Positions 26,222 to 38,609 of a DNA stretch of 64,000 bases are shown here, one piece after another. Source of the DNA: Rhynochetos jubatus (Eukaryota; Chordata; Aves; Eurypygiformes; Rhynochetidae); the NCBI GenBank assembly GCA_027574665.1, contig CM050654.1, forward strand, positions 34,057,722 through 34,121,721, written 5' to 3'. The stretch's first letter is position 1; each line of letters starts with the position of its first letter. The translations under genes were made by a program, and so were the position numbers. Under the pieces are notes generated by a model. That model saw only the letters and a program-made list of their open reading frames with translations. It was not told the DNA's origin and did not search any database.

Positions 26222-26247
26222 GGGGGGGGGGGGGGGGGGGGGGGGGG
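26222..26247 (+). repeat. poly(G) run, 26 nt
   Basis: 26 consecutive G on the plus strand (C on the minus). Such a tract is capable of forming G-quadruplexes. It is length-unstable and prone to sequencing error, so the exact number is uncertain. No gene context is visible around it. Confidence 0.9.
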
Positions 26248-27880
26248 CCAGGAAAGCTGATAATTGGCAGGTTTGGTGGTCATCTGGAAGTCCCTAAACA
26301 GATGAGTAACCTTTACCAGAGATTTTACCCTGAAATTCATTATTAGCCTAGTGCAACTTGCCCAAGTGAGAGTATTCAGTCATGTAAGGATTGCATATAT
26401 CCATGTGTGATGCAAGGAAAGAAATGGTTTTACTTTTGTGGAGGGCAGCAGTCTTTCAGCAGAATCATGATTTTGCCCTAGTTCACTCAGATCACCTGAA
26501 TTGCTGTCAAAAGCGATATGCAATATGTCCTGTTTAATGTCGTCCCTCTTTGGAAGCCCTTTCCCCCTCTGTGTAGTCAAAGAATTGCTGGCTGCCTTTT
26601 GACTCCATCTCTTCTTTTTGGGCAGTCCCATCATCAGTGCATCAAAGGCTCTCATTTGGATGATGCATTGTGCTAATCTCTGCTGAGATTCAATTACTTC
26701 AGTGACATATTGCTAGGGAAGCACTGCCAACTGGCAGGGATGGATTTTTGTGATTCTCACTAACGGTTACACCATTATTTAGGGGCAATGAATTATTTTT
26801 TGAAAGCCTGGGTACCGCTTTTAGAAAGGGAAAAAGTGTATGACCGCATACCCAGCAAAGCTGCTGTAAGCTTTACCCAGCCTGTTATATTTGTAGTTTT
26901 AAATGACTGATGGAAACTTTCTGTCTTCATTTTCACAAGCCAACAAGCATCTGCTGTTGCAACCGCTGGTTAACAGGGTCTTTTCTTCATATGAAGTGGA
27001 TCCAATTATATGCTCTAGGCCATCCCAAGAGAAGCACAGGAGTAGGTAGCTCAAAGCAGGACTATTTAATAAAGGAGAGACATAGGACTGTTGAGAGATT
27101 GTAATCTTTGCTGTACTTAAATAGGCTGTACAGAAAGGGAGTTTGCCTTCACCCTCTTCTGAAAGTAACGCTTGCTATGGTAGGGAGGAAGGTACACAAT
27201 GACTGTAATTTTAGGGCTGATCATTCCTTATTTTCTCCTTCTCTTTTTTTTCTTATTAATCACTGTTGAATTTTATTTATTCTGTAGTAAAATATGTACA
27301 GGGCATGTTTTTGTTTCATCCAAAGCCCTGTGAAGAAAGTGGTGCTCTTCCTGCTGACTTTGGAGACTTTTGGATCAACCTGGTAGTGCCATTTCTGTGA
27401 TAGTTTTAGCAACAAATGGAAAGATCTTGCAGAAAAAAACCTAAAGTTTTTGGACATTTATAAAAAGTGACAAATTATCTTAAAAAATTTCTGGAGGAAG
27501 AGCAGCACACTATGAAGGCATTTGTCAGTGTTCCAATCTTTTTTATTACATTTTAGGGTTGTACTTTTATTATCCTGGAGATCTGTGTTCCCGTCTTAAA
27601 TTAAATTTGCAGTATTAAACTGTATTATCCGATGATTATACCTCCCATGATCTTTCTCTGCTCTGTCACTGTCAACCATTCCACTGTCTTCCACCCAATA
27701 TGCTTTTTCCAGCTTGAGGACAGAATGTCTACTAATGGCAACTAGGAAAGTGTAATAAAACAGTTTTTTACAACAGATTATGATTTAATCCCTTGTCATT
27801 TTTTAACTCTTCCCACATTAATGGTCTGATTGCATCAGCCACAGCATCTCTTAATTGGCCTCATCCTTTTGATCTCATTT
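26248..27880. other. unassigned sequence
   Basis: AT-rich unique sequence. A pyrimidine tract around 27232-27256 is not followed by a convincing exon. No recognised gene. Confidence 0.4.
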
Positions 27881-28170
27881 CATAGAATGAGAATCATAAA
27901 ATCACAGAATGGTTTGTGTTGGAAGGGAGCTTAAAGACCATCCTGTTCCAACCCCCCTGCCATGGGCAGGGACACCCTCCACTAGACCAGGTTGCTCAAA
28001 GCCTCATCCAGCCTGGCCTTGAACACTCCCAGGGATGGAACATCTCTGGGCAACCTGTTTGAGTGCCTCACCATCCTCTCTATGAATAATTTTTTCCCTA
28101 TATCTAATCTAAACCTCCTCACTTTCAATTTAAACCCATTACCCCTTTTCCTGTCACTACAGGCCCTTGC
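27881..28170 (-). mobile_element. CR1 LINE 3' fragment with octamer tail
   Basis: Minus-strand CR1. The left end retains the family-specific tail. Read on the minus strand it shows CACAGAAT-like units arranged as ATTCTGTG, ATTTTATG and ATTCTATG variants. Next come the blocks complementary to GGAAGGGAGCTTAAAGACCA, CCATGGGCAGGGACACCCTC and TCAAAGCCTCATCCAGCCTG. The copy is 5'-truncated near 28170, just past the CCTGTCACTACAGGCCCTTG block. A 60-codon plus frame inside is antisense. It is better preserved than the copy at 702-1763 over the shared part and probably younger. Confidence 0.93.
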
Positions 28171-29414
28171 TTAGCTCAGGGCAATGAGTATTTTGGCAGG
28201 ATAATGATCTTGAGTGACTTCTGTGAGTCAAGGATTCAACATTAAGCTCTTTTGCAGTTAGAGATCATACATGGCTGCCTACTAATTGGTAGAAAGTTCT
28301 GGCAATACTGATGTTGATAAACAGTTGCAGAAGTATTCTTGCTGGAAGTGTCGAAAAGATTCTCTGTAATATAGCTAGTAGGTAGCATCACCTTTTTTTG
28401 TCAAATCTTGGCATGTTTTAGTTCTGTTTCTGACTTTGGCATGTTGGTTTGCTTTTTAACGGGCTCTTGTGAATCTTGTCTCTTTGTCAGCTCCTGGTCA
28501 TTCTCCAGGAGTGATTGCATTAGTCAGGTGGAACCATTTCTTGTGCTGTAACTTCACCAGGACAGGAATGTGAGTTATAAATTTATTTTTCTAGCATGGA
28601 GATTCCAAACGAGCGTATTTGCAAGAGTACTCATGGATGTTTCAGCTTGAATGTTTATATAAATACATTTCCATTCAGAACTCAAGCATTTCTTGAGACC
28701 TGAAATGCATGTTTGGTCTTATTTTTCTTCAGTGTATTTCCTTTGTTATCCTAAATCTTACAGATAAGAGAGTTATCTGACGATCCTCTTCAGTTTTTCC
28801 TCAATTTTTCTTCTTTTCAGTGAAGGGGCTTTTTACTTTTCATTCATGGAAATGATTCACTGTTCATTTATTCCAGTATGCTCTTGCTGAGACTCTGCAG
28901 GTCACTTTATAGCATACTGTGCCAGCAGTTAACTGAAAGTATGTGGTCTCTTTTTCTCTTTCTAAAGCAACTATTTCCTCCAAATTGATAGTGTAATCCA
29001 GTGTAGTTTAAAGCCAAGTTATTTCTGCTAGTAACACTTCATAGTTTAGTGGTTTAACTTCATGTGCTCAATAGCACGGTAGTGTTCTTCATGTTAATGA
29101 CCCATCTTTTGGCGTTCCACTCCTATACTCTCTCTCCCTGTATGGGGTGGGGTGGCTCAGATTTTGTTAAATGATCAAATCTTAATGTTCACCTTAGTTT
29201 TCCGTGTGAAAGTAATGGAAACTCTGAGTCCTAGTTCTTCACAGCACGCTCCATTGGGGTTATATTTAGAACTTTCAGTCCCATTAGGAAGTGATTAAAT
29301 ATCAACGTGGAAACAGGGTACATTGATCAACAGGTGAAGAAGCCCCAGAGTGCCTTTCTGGCAGATTATCAAAAGGTCTGTCTTATGCGTTAAAATCCAT
29401 TGTCTCAGTGTGGT

Positions 29415-29416
<2 letters not shown>
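28171..29416. other. unassigned sequence
   Basis: No features recognised. Confidence 0.4.

Positions 29417-29446
<30 letters not shown>
29417..29446. repeat. poly(T) run, 30 nt
   Basis: Thirty consecutive T, the longest homopolymer in the window. Read on the minus strand it is an A30 run, but no SINE or processed-transcript body precedes it there (29447 onward). I therefore call it simple sequence. The length is uncertain. Confidence 0.9.
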
Positions 29447-29448
<2 letters not shown>

Positions 29449-32400
29449 CCTGCAGCCTAGTAGGCAGCCACTTCACCTCCTCCCTTCCTCACTGTGGGTA
29501 ACAAATGAAAAATTTTAAAGGCTGCTGAATACTGTGCATTTTCCCAGTGGGTCAGGTGTTTAGCACCAGTGTTTCTGAAATAGCATCACATTGGTAAAGG
29601 GCACTCTGCTTAATGCCTTTACAATTTCCACTTCTATCCCTGTGAAGTCAGAGGCTTCCATATGGATGCAATTTAAGTTTATAAATATGATGGATAGCTC
29701 AAGAATAGAAAGAGTGGTTTTTGATCTTATTCACAAAGGAGAGCTTCAGATGGTGAAGTCACCAGAGATTTTGCAGGCCCAGTAAAACTCTGGGTCTGAA
29801 AATTTACCCTGGTGAATTTAGCCCTTTTAGCCTCTGGAAATCAGTGGTGTTGAATTTCTGATTTCTCTTAATTCTGTTATTTCTAAAGGTTTGTCAAAAT
29901 ATTTCAGTCAAGGATGTATTGACAAGCTATTCTTTTCTTCTATTGGTTGTTTACTGAAAATGTTGTAACTTATGTTACATTTTTATTTTTAGATTTCTGT
30001 TCAAATTATCAAAAGGTTTAACAGAAGAAAAAATCTATTGTATAACAAATACAGCAGCTCTGGTAGAAATGATTACTTGTGCTAGAACTCATGAAACTTG
30101 CAAGATAAATGAACATTTTTACATAGCTGTCAGGGAATTCACACAAGACTGCAATATAATTCAGTACAACATAGCAAATAATGAATAATATGGCTCCAGA
30201 AATAACAGCAATCAGAACTCAATGCTTTAATTTATGAATGTATTTGCACATTAATTTTGTATTTGTCTAGTCAAGGATGGATGCTTTGTTTTTCTTCCAT
30301 GTCTTTTCTTCTATTGGCAATATTCTGTTGTTATTTTCATTACTTTTATTATTAGGTTTTGGGATTTATTTTTTGCTTTGTTTTGTGTTATACAAGAACT
30401 GCAGAGCCAAATAATAAACAAGGTTTTCTTGTTCAAATTTCTTTGATAACATATGAAAAAGAGATAGTACCTATCCTGAATAATAAGATGCAAAGAAGGG
30501 AGCATGGAGTAAACCTGGGACAACATAGGACTAAAATGAATGTATTTTCCATAATGGCTAGTATGTCAGTTAATATAGTGCCATACTGTACATTTGTGCT
30601 TAGAGTTTAAAAGAAAATAGGCAAATATGCAGCCTCATTTTTGATTTGCCAATGATGTGATGGGGCAGGACTTTTGATGTTTCACCGTAGCTCTAGCTGC
30701 AAAGGAGCTCAAATACAGTGGGATAATCCCACATACGTCCCTGAACACATAGGAAAATGTAAGCCCATTACTCTTTCCTTCAGCAAAGAGGGATCTAAGA
30801 AGATGTCATGACTCTAGGGTGCTACCAGGGTACCCAATGCATTCTTGATCAAGAGGTTCAAAGGGTAAGGGCAGGGGCAGAAGCAACAAGCACATACATA
30901 GAGGACTCTAGCAGGTAGGCAACCGTCTCTCGGATAAACTCTAGATGTTTTTTCTCCCAAATTATTTTAACTGTTCACCTGGCAGAGTCTTGGACAAAAG
31001 GCATTCATGATATGATTTGCCTGTATCTGTATCAAACTGTTCAAGCAGGTGACGTTACACTTTGGAGTCCAGGTCCTGCACATACTTGACCATAGTCAAG
31101 AATTTCAAGACTGTTTGCTTGCCTTTAACAGAGCATCTAATGCACAAGCTGCTTCTATGGGACTTAATTTTTGTTCTTCATGCACAAGATTGAATTTAGA
31201 AATGGTCCTTCTGCTTCATATTCTGTAGTCTCTGCCACCACCTGTAACCTTCTTCGGATAATTTTAGATTTTCCTTCGCTTTTAACATCCAGCCTAGCAT
31301 TTGAGTCAAGACCTACTTTCTCGCTGTGACGCTGTCACTCCACTGACCTTGTGCCCATCTCTTTTTATGAAAAACAAGAAGTGATGAAAGTCACACTGAG
31401 AATGAGATCCTGACGTAGGGACCCTCTGCTGAATGTTATCTCACATTCCAGCAGCTTTGCTGGCTCCAGCACTTGTATACATTTATGTTTCCCACTGGCT
31501 GGGATGCATGCTTTTTTTAAAAGTATTCTTCTAAGCTTGTCCTTCAATATGTGCTTAACCAGTTCATTCAGACCCACTTTCTGACAATGAGCTTGGCAGA
31601 TGAGGTATAGGGAGCAGAGCTATGCTCTTGTAAGTGAATACATGATGTACAATTCCATTTTGAGGAGGTATCTTTATTTTTTCAGACAAAATAAAGATAA
31701 CAAACACATGGAACATTTTAAGGAATGGTGTGTGACTTTGTAGGAGAAGGTATACAGCTTTTCATAAAACTTAAAAAAAAAATAAATGCTCATTTTTATG
31801 TTTGAATGTTAATTCGAAATCTGTTTCTTTTCCTTTCTGCTTGCTTGATGAAACTTCTCGCTTTTGCTGATCATATTCTGAACTTTATACAGTTAAGGTG
31901 AAAGACTTATGGAAACCAATACCTTATAGAATAAATGAAAGCAAGAAAGAAGAATTTCGGGGAGTCATGAAGCATTACAGAAAAACAGAACAACTGTGCT
32001 CTAGGTGGTGACTTTATTAAGGTCACATGCTACGTAGAGCAAGAGGATAGGTGTGATTCTCACAGTGAGGTTTTGAGAGATAAGGTTCATATTGATACTT
32101 TAATGTTTATGTTGATATTGTAGTGTCTGAAACTTCCCCACAGATATGTATCTCTTATAGCTAACCTGCAATATATAGTAGTCCCTGCTTTTACCATCAA
32201 ATTACTTCGTTTGCATGGGCATATCGTCTTACAACAAGGCCCCCTGAGTGTTGACGCAGCTTTGTTGACAAGACAGGGTTTTCCTAGCAATTGCAGAACC
32301 AGAGCCCATGAGAGGAGCTGGCCACAGGGTCAAGAGCATGGTTTTGCCAGTGTTGCTGAGTGCCTGTGCTAGTGGAACGTGTTTAGGTAGCACCGTTGCC

Positions 32401-33288
32401 CTGGAGAGGTAGGGATCATGACTTTATTTTTGCAGGCAACAGTTTGTAGGTTAAAAATGGTCTGAGGAGTCTTAAAGTGAATGTAGGTGTAGTTTTAGGT
32501 ATGTTTTAAGTCCTGCGTGTTGGCAGTGCGATGTAGGAAGCTTGAAGAGGAATAAGAATCAAACCTAATATGGAAGTTCCCATCTCTTACTTGGACAAAA
32601 TGTTTTGACATTTCTTTAGAAACATGTAAGAAATGTACATAATTTATACTTTGCTAAGATGCATTTACCTTATTCCTGGCCCCATAGGTATTCTCTTGTT
32701 TGTCACAGTATTGGGGCTGTAGTGTTGCAGGGAGCACTCCCTGTACATATCACTTGTGTCCCTGGGAGAGATTCCCACAGTGGAATATGTCCAAGGAAGA
32801 GCAGAGAACCAGCTTCAATGAACTGTGAATACAAGAAGCTTCTGAAGTAATTTTTAATGATAGAAGTAGCAACAAAATCTTTTGTTCCTCATCTTCTCCT
32901 CAGATGTCTTCCTGGATGAAATCAAAACCATTCCATGGAAATGACTAATAAGCTGGACAACAGATGTACAGCATTACAAAAATGGTCAGTACCTGATGAA
33001 GAGAGAGGTAACCAGGACATGAATTGACCCCTAACTTTGCCAGGACCCTTCCAGTTACTGCAAAAGTACTGAAGAAGCCCATAAGCCTCTTGGTGTAGCT
33101 CTGAAGAGCTTTAACCTCATTTGACTGAGATATTTTTTATTAACTCTTTGTAGAATGAGTTTTACTAATCATGAAAATATTATAAAGGACAGTAAAAGGG
33201 TATAAAACATTTACTTACACCTAATGTTACTATTCACCTTCCAACCTCCTCACCAGCTCAATTGTTTTTCCTCCCATTTTTATATCAG
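29447..33288. other. unassigned sequence
   Basis: No recognised gene or repeat. A plus-strand acceptor-like pyrimidine run ending CTTCTCCTCAG near 32903 is followed by GTAACC near 33008. All three frames between them are interrupted. Confidence 0.4.
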
Positions 33289-33311
33289 TCCCAGAAGCAG
33301 TGTACATGCAG
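33289..33311 (+). other. microexon-like segment, 23 nt
   Basis: An excellent acceptor (CCTCCCATTTTTATATCAG) is followed by 23 bases, TCCCAGAAGCAG then TGTACATGCAG, and a good donor CAG|GTATGTCT. The pair would define a 23-nt exon. Without transcript evidence this may be chance. A comparable 12-nt pairing near 59827 shows how easily such pairs arise. Confidence 0.15.
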
Positions 33312-36224
33312 GTATGTCTGTTTTGTAACTCAAGTTCCCATCTTGTGGGAATTCAGTCCCATCACACAACTGGGAACATCTTCAAAGTTTTTTTGCTGGC
33401 AGAGCTCCAGACAGGTCTGTGTCACACAGTGGAGGTGCCCAGCTAGCTGCACATTTTGTGGGAAGGGCCAAGGGTCCTTGAGTTGAAACATGGATGAGCA
33501 CTTTTTGGGGAACACACATTTACCTTGTGTAAAAAAACAAACAAACAAACAAAAAAACCCATAAAAACCCCCAAACACCAACAAAAACCAGACCTTTGAT
33601 CAGTCTTTGATTTTGGCTTCAGAAGTCAGTGGAATATTTCTTTGACTGGTGGGCTTTGGATTAAGCCCTGCAAGGCACCATGTAGAAAAGGAGACAGGTG
33701 ACCTATTATTTTCTAATAGTGCTTCTGAATTTTATTTTCTTTTCTGGATCCTCTTCTCAGGCCTCACCTGTTTGGACTAACCAGTCAGTACCTGACATTT
33801 GGATAATGGCTCACCTGAAGCACACACACGTCGCAGGCTGAGTCTACCCTTTGACTTCCATCCTCCCTTTCTGATACGATGAATGACGTTTGGGTTGCCT
33901 TACAACACAGCTTCTGAAGCTGGAAGCTTCACTTATGTGTGCCACTGACTGATGCAGAGGTGATCACAGATCAGATGCGCCCTTTCCTGCTGAACACTTG
34001 GCACTCTCTAGTTATTTACAGACATGGAAAAGCACTTTAAAGACTTGCTTTGATTCTGTCTCTCCCTCATCTTTATCTTGCCTTGTGTTTTATCAGTTGC
34101 CTAAATATGGTGACATCCTTTAGCTTTCATCTATGCAGGACTCTCTTTAAAAGGCACAAAGTACTTTGAAACAAAAAGATCATTTTCCCCCCCACTCTGT
34201 TCTCTAAAAAGGCGGTCAGACCACATGTTTGTTTACTCTCTTCCATTCAATTATTATCACCTTTCATCGTAATGCCTTCCTTTTCTGGACAAGACATCAT
34301 TATATTACAGCACTGTCCAGACTGCTTTGCAGAGCAACGATGACAATAGCAGCGCAGAGACTCTATAGAGAGGTTGTTCATGAGTTAAGTGGTTTAAGAT
34401 GAGAAGGTCTTTAATAAAGGAATCTGAAGTGGTTCATAATATAGTGATTAAAAATCAAGTTGGATCAGTGTTCAAACTTCTCTGTTATGGCCTGTTTGTG
34501 GTGTTCTAAAAGGAAAGCATCCTTTATTTCATGTCTGACCTGTTCTTGATTACCCCTAATGCCTCATCATACTAAATGTAGTGCTAATTTGCTGAGATGT
34601 TTCAAGCATTAATTCCTTCCTGTAGCTGCTTAGACATGAAATAGTCTCTTCTCAGTGTAAAATCTTGCCAAGTTTTACCCACAAATAATTTTTAAGGTAA
34701 TTAAAGCTAAAAGGCTCAACTACTTTTTTGCTGAAAGAGTTGTGAAATCGTGATAGTATCTGTAATTTATTCTGATGTTTCAAAATCACATGGATATCAG
34801 GTTTTTTTCACCTAGTGTTTTTGTATTTTCTTTTGCCTAAAGGACTGTGTAGGGAGGTATATTGGCTATATTTGAATCTGACCCACTCCATTACTTTATT
34901 GTTTAGTGACCATCCACTGAAATTTACGTGTTTCAAATCATGATATCACTAATTCAGTTAGATTTTCTTGCTAATCTACCCACAGAAACAGTAGATATTG
35001 AAAGGAATGTAGGAGCTGTCAACAGTAGCCTGTTTCACATATTTATTTTCCCTAAATATAAAATAAATTAATTTTCAATGGTGACTTTGAAAACTAAACG
35101 ACTTCTGATGTTTTGATCTGTGACCCTGCTGGCCTATCCAAGTAATTACCTTCAAATAGAAATCTGCAAGTGTGTTTTTCCCATTCTACAATGTGACAAA
35201 GCATCCTCACTCTGTGTTATTCCATGTCATACACAGATAATGTAATATCATATTTTCTTTGATCTTCTGTAGTAACATGATTTTAAAAGGATATTATGAT
35301 ATAGCCAAATCACCTTGCATCTTTATATAATTGAGTGATTTTGTCATTAGGAAAAATGTGTTGAGATTACAAAATAATCTTGAGATTTAGATGCATGATT
35401 TAGATATGTATCTTGTATTGAAATTAATGAGAATGCCAACGATTCCTCTACATCATTCTGAATAACTCAGCAAAAAGATGTAACTTGAGGCTTTTAGAAG
35501 TAAATGATTATTGATGTACATTATCTTTCATATTGAAATTGATTTAATAGCCAGATAAATATGGTAACTAAGTTTATTTCATATGAAGTATCATTTTGCT
35601 TTACATGACACAAGCAGACAATACCAATACAGTGAGAGAAACAGGCTAAAAACAACTCACGAGCCATGGGACCGTTAATCTTTTTGTTTCCCACCTCTTC
35701 AATACAAAACCTGAGCTTATTTTGACAAGAGGAAAAGTAGGCTCTCTAGATTAAATGTTCACTCAAGTGCGGGTATTGATTTTGGTTCAAAACCTAAAAA
35801 TAATTATGTAACTATTCAGCATTAAGCACAGTAGAAAACATTTGGGTAAAGAAAAAAAAAAAATACAGTTTGTAAAATGTCCCATGGAAATTTGATTCAA
35901 ATGAGGAAAGAGACACACTGTCCTGAAAAGTGCTATTACTAGCAATTCATATCATGGTATTAAGTATTATTGTTTTTACTATACCTCCATTACAATAGTT
36001 TCAAAATATTTGTGCAACAATGGAAATAAGTGTTTTCAGTTATTTGTAAATCATTCCACTTTGCAATAGATGCAATAGAGGACAAAAAAGAATATTTTAA
36101 ATGGATATGTTATTTGAGAGATGAAACACTTTGGGAAAGCATAAAAATTAATTTCTAAGCAGAGTTCAAGCTACTCCACATGATATAATTTCATATGACT
36201 GTCATTTCTGCTTTTGTTGCTCAG
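33312..36224. other. unassigned sequence with an AAAC-rich tract
   Basis: Includes the simple-sequence tract 33531-33557 with four to five AAAC units. The rest is AT-rich unique sequence without recognised features. Confidence 0.4.
33531..33557 (+). repeat. AAAC microsatellite in A-rich sequence
   Basis: Tandem CAAA units flanked by A7 runs on both sides, followed by further A/C-rich bases to about 33590. Confidence 0.85.
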
Positions 36225-36390
36225 GGAGTGATGAAACATCGTATGACTAGACAAGTTTTATCTTACTGGAGGATTTCTAAGAACACTACGCAGGATTTTG
36301 TGAAATACCAGTTATTTTCCAGCACAAATTTCCAATGAGCTTCCTCAGGAAGCATCCACCAGTCCCTTTCGCTCCCTCAAAACTTCAAAG
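36225..36390 (+). ncRNA. candidate spliced exon without continuous coding frame
   Basis: A strong acceptor (TTTCTGCTTTTGTTGCTCAG) and a consensus donor (TTCAAAG|GTAAGTTC) bound 166 nt on the plus strand. Read from the first base, the segment starts GVMKHRMTRQVLSYW and runs 37 codons to TGA at 36336-36338. The other two frames are closed near the start. An internal acceptor (GTTATTTTCCAG, exon side 36323) gives a shorter 68-nt segment with the frame QISNELPQEASTSPF open through the donor. The full-length version would suit an untranslated or long non-coding RNA exon; the short version could be coding. Transcription is not demonstrated. Confidence 0.22.
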
Positions 36391-38259
36391 GTAAGTTCAA
36401 ATATTACCTTGAATACTCAAGTCATCTTCACTTTTTCTTTGGAAAAACATAAACTTGGAAACACACAACTTGCAGTTAGAGGGATGTGAAGTCTGAGGTA
36501 CAAAGCACCATCAAAGGAGGCATGTGGGGCAGAACTGTGTCATATGCCCTCTGATTTTCTAGCAGGATTCTTGAAGAAAGAATTTAAGTAGGTATCTTGT
36601 GCCTAAGCCCTGGAAGAGGATATTGTATAATATGTGCTTTTATGTATTCCTTTTATCACTTTTCTGTTTGTCACAACATTAATGCTTTCTTAATGCTGTT
36701 TTTGAGAGTGAGTTGGACTTTTTTTTTCCTGATAGTTAATAACTTGACAATCTTTAAGTTGTGATTAGAGCATGTCTCCTGACTAAATTATGTTTGCAGT
36801 CTCTGGTTAATTTTGAATTGTTAGGAAAAATAGATCTGTGTTTTTGCTAAGAGTTACATAGTAGTTCTGTGCACTGACTGCTAAATCCTAATGTGCTAAA
36901 GTAAAATAGAATACACAATTTTTTCCCCATAAAATAATATTTAAGTCAGTTGATGGTTGTTTTTCTCTTTAACATTTTTCTTTCGGGGGGGTGAACAACC
37001 TCTTGGTTTAGAGTGTATCATTCACACACGGAGTAACACGTGCACCCCCATCATGTTAGCTGCTCTTATCCTGTCTATGTCACTAAAAAGTCTGAGACTT
37101 TCTGCACATCAACTTTTTCCTTTGATCCAGAGTTTTGTTAATTCAGCAATTGACTGATTAATGATATGATTAAATCACATTTGAAAGAACGTATGATAAA
37201 ACGTTCACATAAAAAAAGAAGGATTAACAAAAAAATTATTTGATTTCTAGTTTTATTTTTGTCTTGGCTGTTAACAGCATTTTTCAAAATTGTTGGTTTT
37301 TTTCCAGTGATGGAAAATTCTGTTATTTTCCAAGTTGTTTATTTCCACATCCACAGGAGGATCTGGACCAAATGAAAATCAGTTAAGGTGCTGTTATTAT
37401 ACAGAGGAGGTGGGGGGATAAAGGGTCACATTTATTTTGCCTATGTTCCACATGATCCTTTTAGGAGCATCTCTCTGGGACTTCCAGATTTTGAAGGAGG
37501 AATCAAGCTGTAAGTAGCTAATACTTAGCAAGTGTTAATACTGCTTTGTAAGGGCTTGTTAATCCATCAGGCTGGAAGTCATTGTGCCTGTTTTCTGCTC
37601 TCATAAGTTGTGCTACCACATAGCCTACTGAAAAATGCAGATGCCACTGGGAGTAATCAAGCATAGCATCTTCTCCTCATACTCTAATATAAACTAGTTT
37701 ATCAGCTGATAAAAAAAAAAAAAGATGCATGTCATGTAATCAAGGAAAATGAGATAAATATTAGCATATTAAATCACCTCTACATATAAATACTATTCTG
37801 AGCTTTCAGCATTTCAAGGTGAGCATGTCCTTTGTGAAGAGAAGTGAACTTTTATGTATATAAAAAAAACTAACATAGCAAGTAATTTTCTGTATTCCCT
37901 TTGCAATTATCTTTGATATTTTTCTTTGATTAAGAATTGTCTCTTTTGGAATCTAACTTTTTTCTACCGCTCTGTCCTTGGATTAAAACACTCTTTATAT
38001 ATCCCATTTGTTGTCATGGAAATGAATGTAATGACAGATTCAACATTATGGATTCTTTGGAAGAATCAGTATGGGGGAAACACAGGCAAATATTGAATTT
38101 GAATAGGTTTCATTTGGAATTAGTGAGAAAAATGGATATTGATTGAAAGAAGAATGGCTTAAAATCTAATGTGCATGCAAGCTTTTGAATCTGTAAGAAA
38201 AAAAAAAAGTCTTTCTCTCTGTAAGAAAGCTGCATTTTACAGTTTGACCACCTAGGACG
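36391..38259. other. unassigned sequence
   Basis: No recognised gene or repeat family. Contains short A runs near 37711 and 37861. Confidence 0.4.
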
Positions 38260-38609
38260 GTGGTGTCTCACTCTAGTTTGGAGGGAGACCTCCGATGACT
38301 TTTGAAGAGTTGTGTCCTTGAGGAGTACTGTGTCACCTCTGTGCTTATTCGTGGGGAGTGGGACTGTGTCAGCCAGCTGTTCTCCTGCCCAGCTGCTCTG
38401 CAGAGATTCAGAGCAATGATGGGCTTGCCTTTCGTTATATTTTGGGCATTTGGCTGGAGGCGTGCATGTCGCTACAGAATCATGCCAGTCTGCTGCATCT
38501 CCGCACATACAGATTTTGGGAAGAGGCCACAGGCTTACTTACAGCTGTGTTGGATGCAATAGTTGTGCGGGTCTTGACAACTTCTTTGCTGATCATTAGC
38601 TTTCACTGA
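38260..38609. other. region open in several frames, unrecognised
   Basis: Two plus frames (38302-38562 and 38358-38609) and one minus frame (38110-38508, 132 codons) overlap here. The plus frame from 38358 reads FRYILGIWLEACMS and FWEEATGLLTAVLDA, an amphipathic-looking composition. I cannot match it to a family, and no strong splice pair bounds it. Local G+C content is somewhat higher than around it, which alone lowers stop-codon frequency. Confidence 0.15.

Noticed and set aside
27992-28174. 60-codon plus-strand frame
   Set aside because: Antisense to a CR1 3' fragment; its peptide closely parallels the antisense frame at 795, which confirms repeat origin.
32904-33007. Plus-strand segment between CTTCTCCTCAG and GAG|GTAACC
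   Set aside because: All three frames contain stops and the donor is weak.
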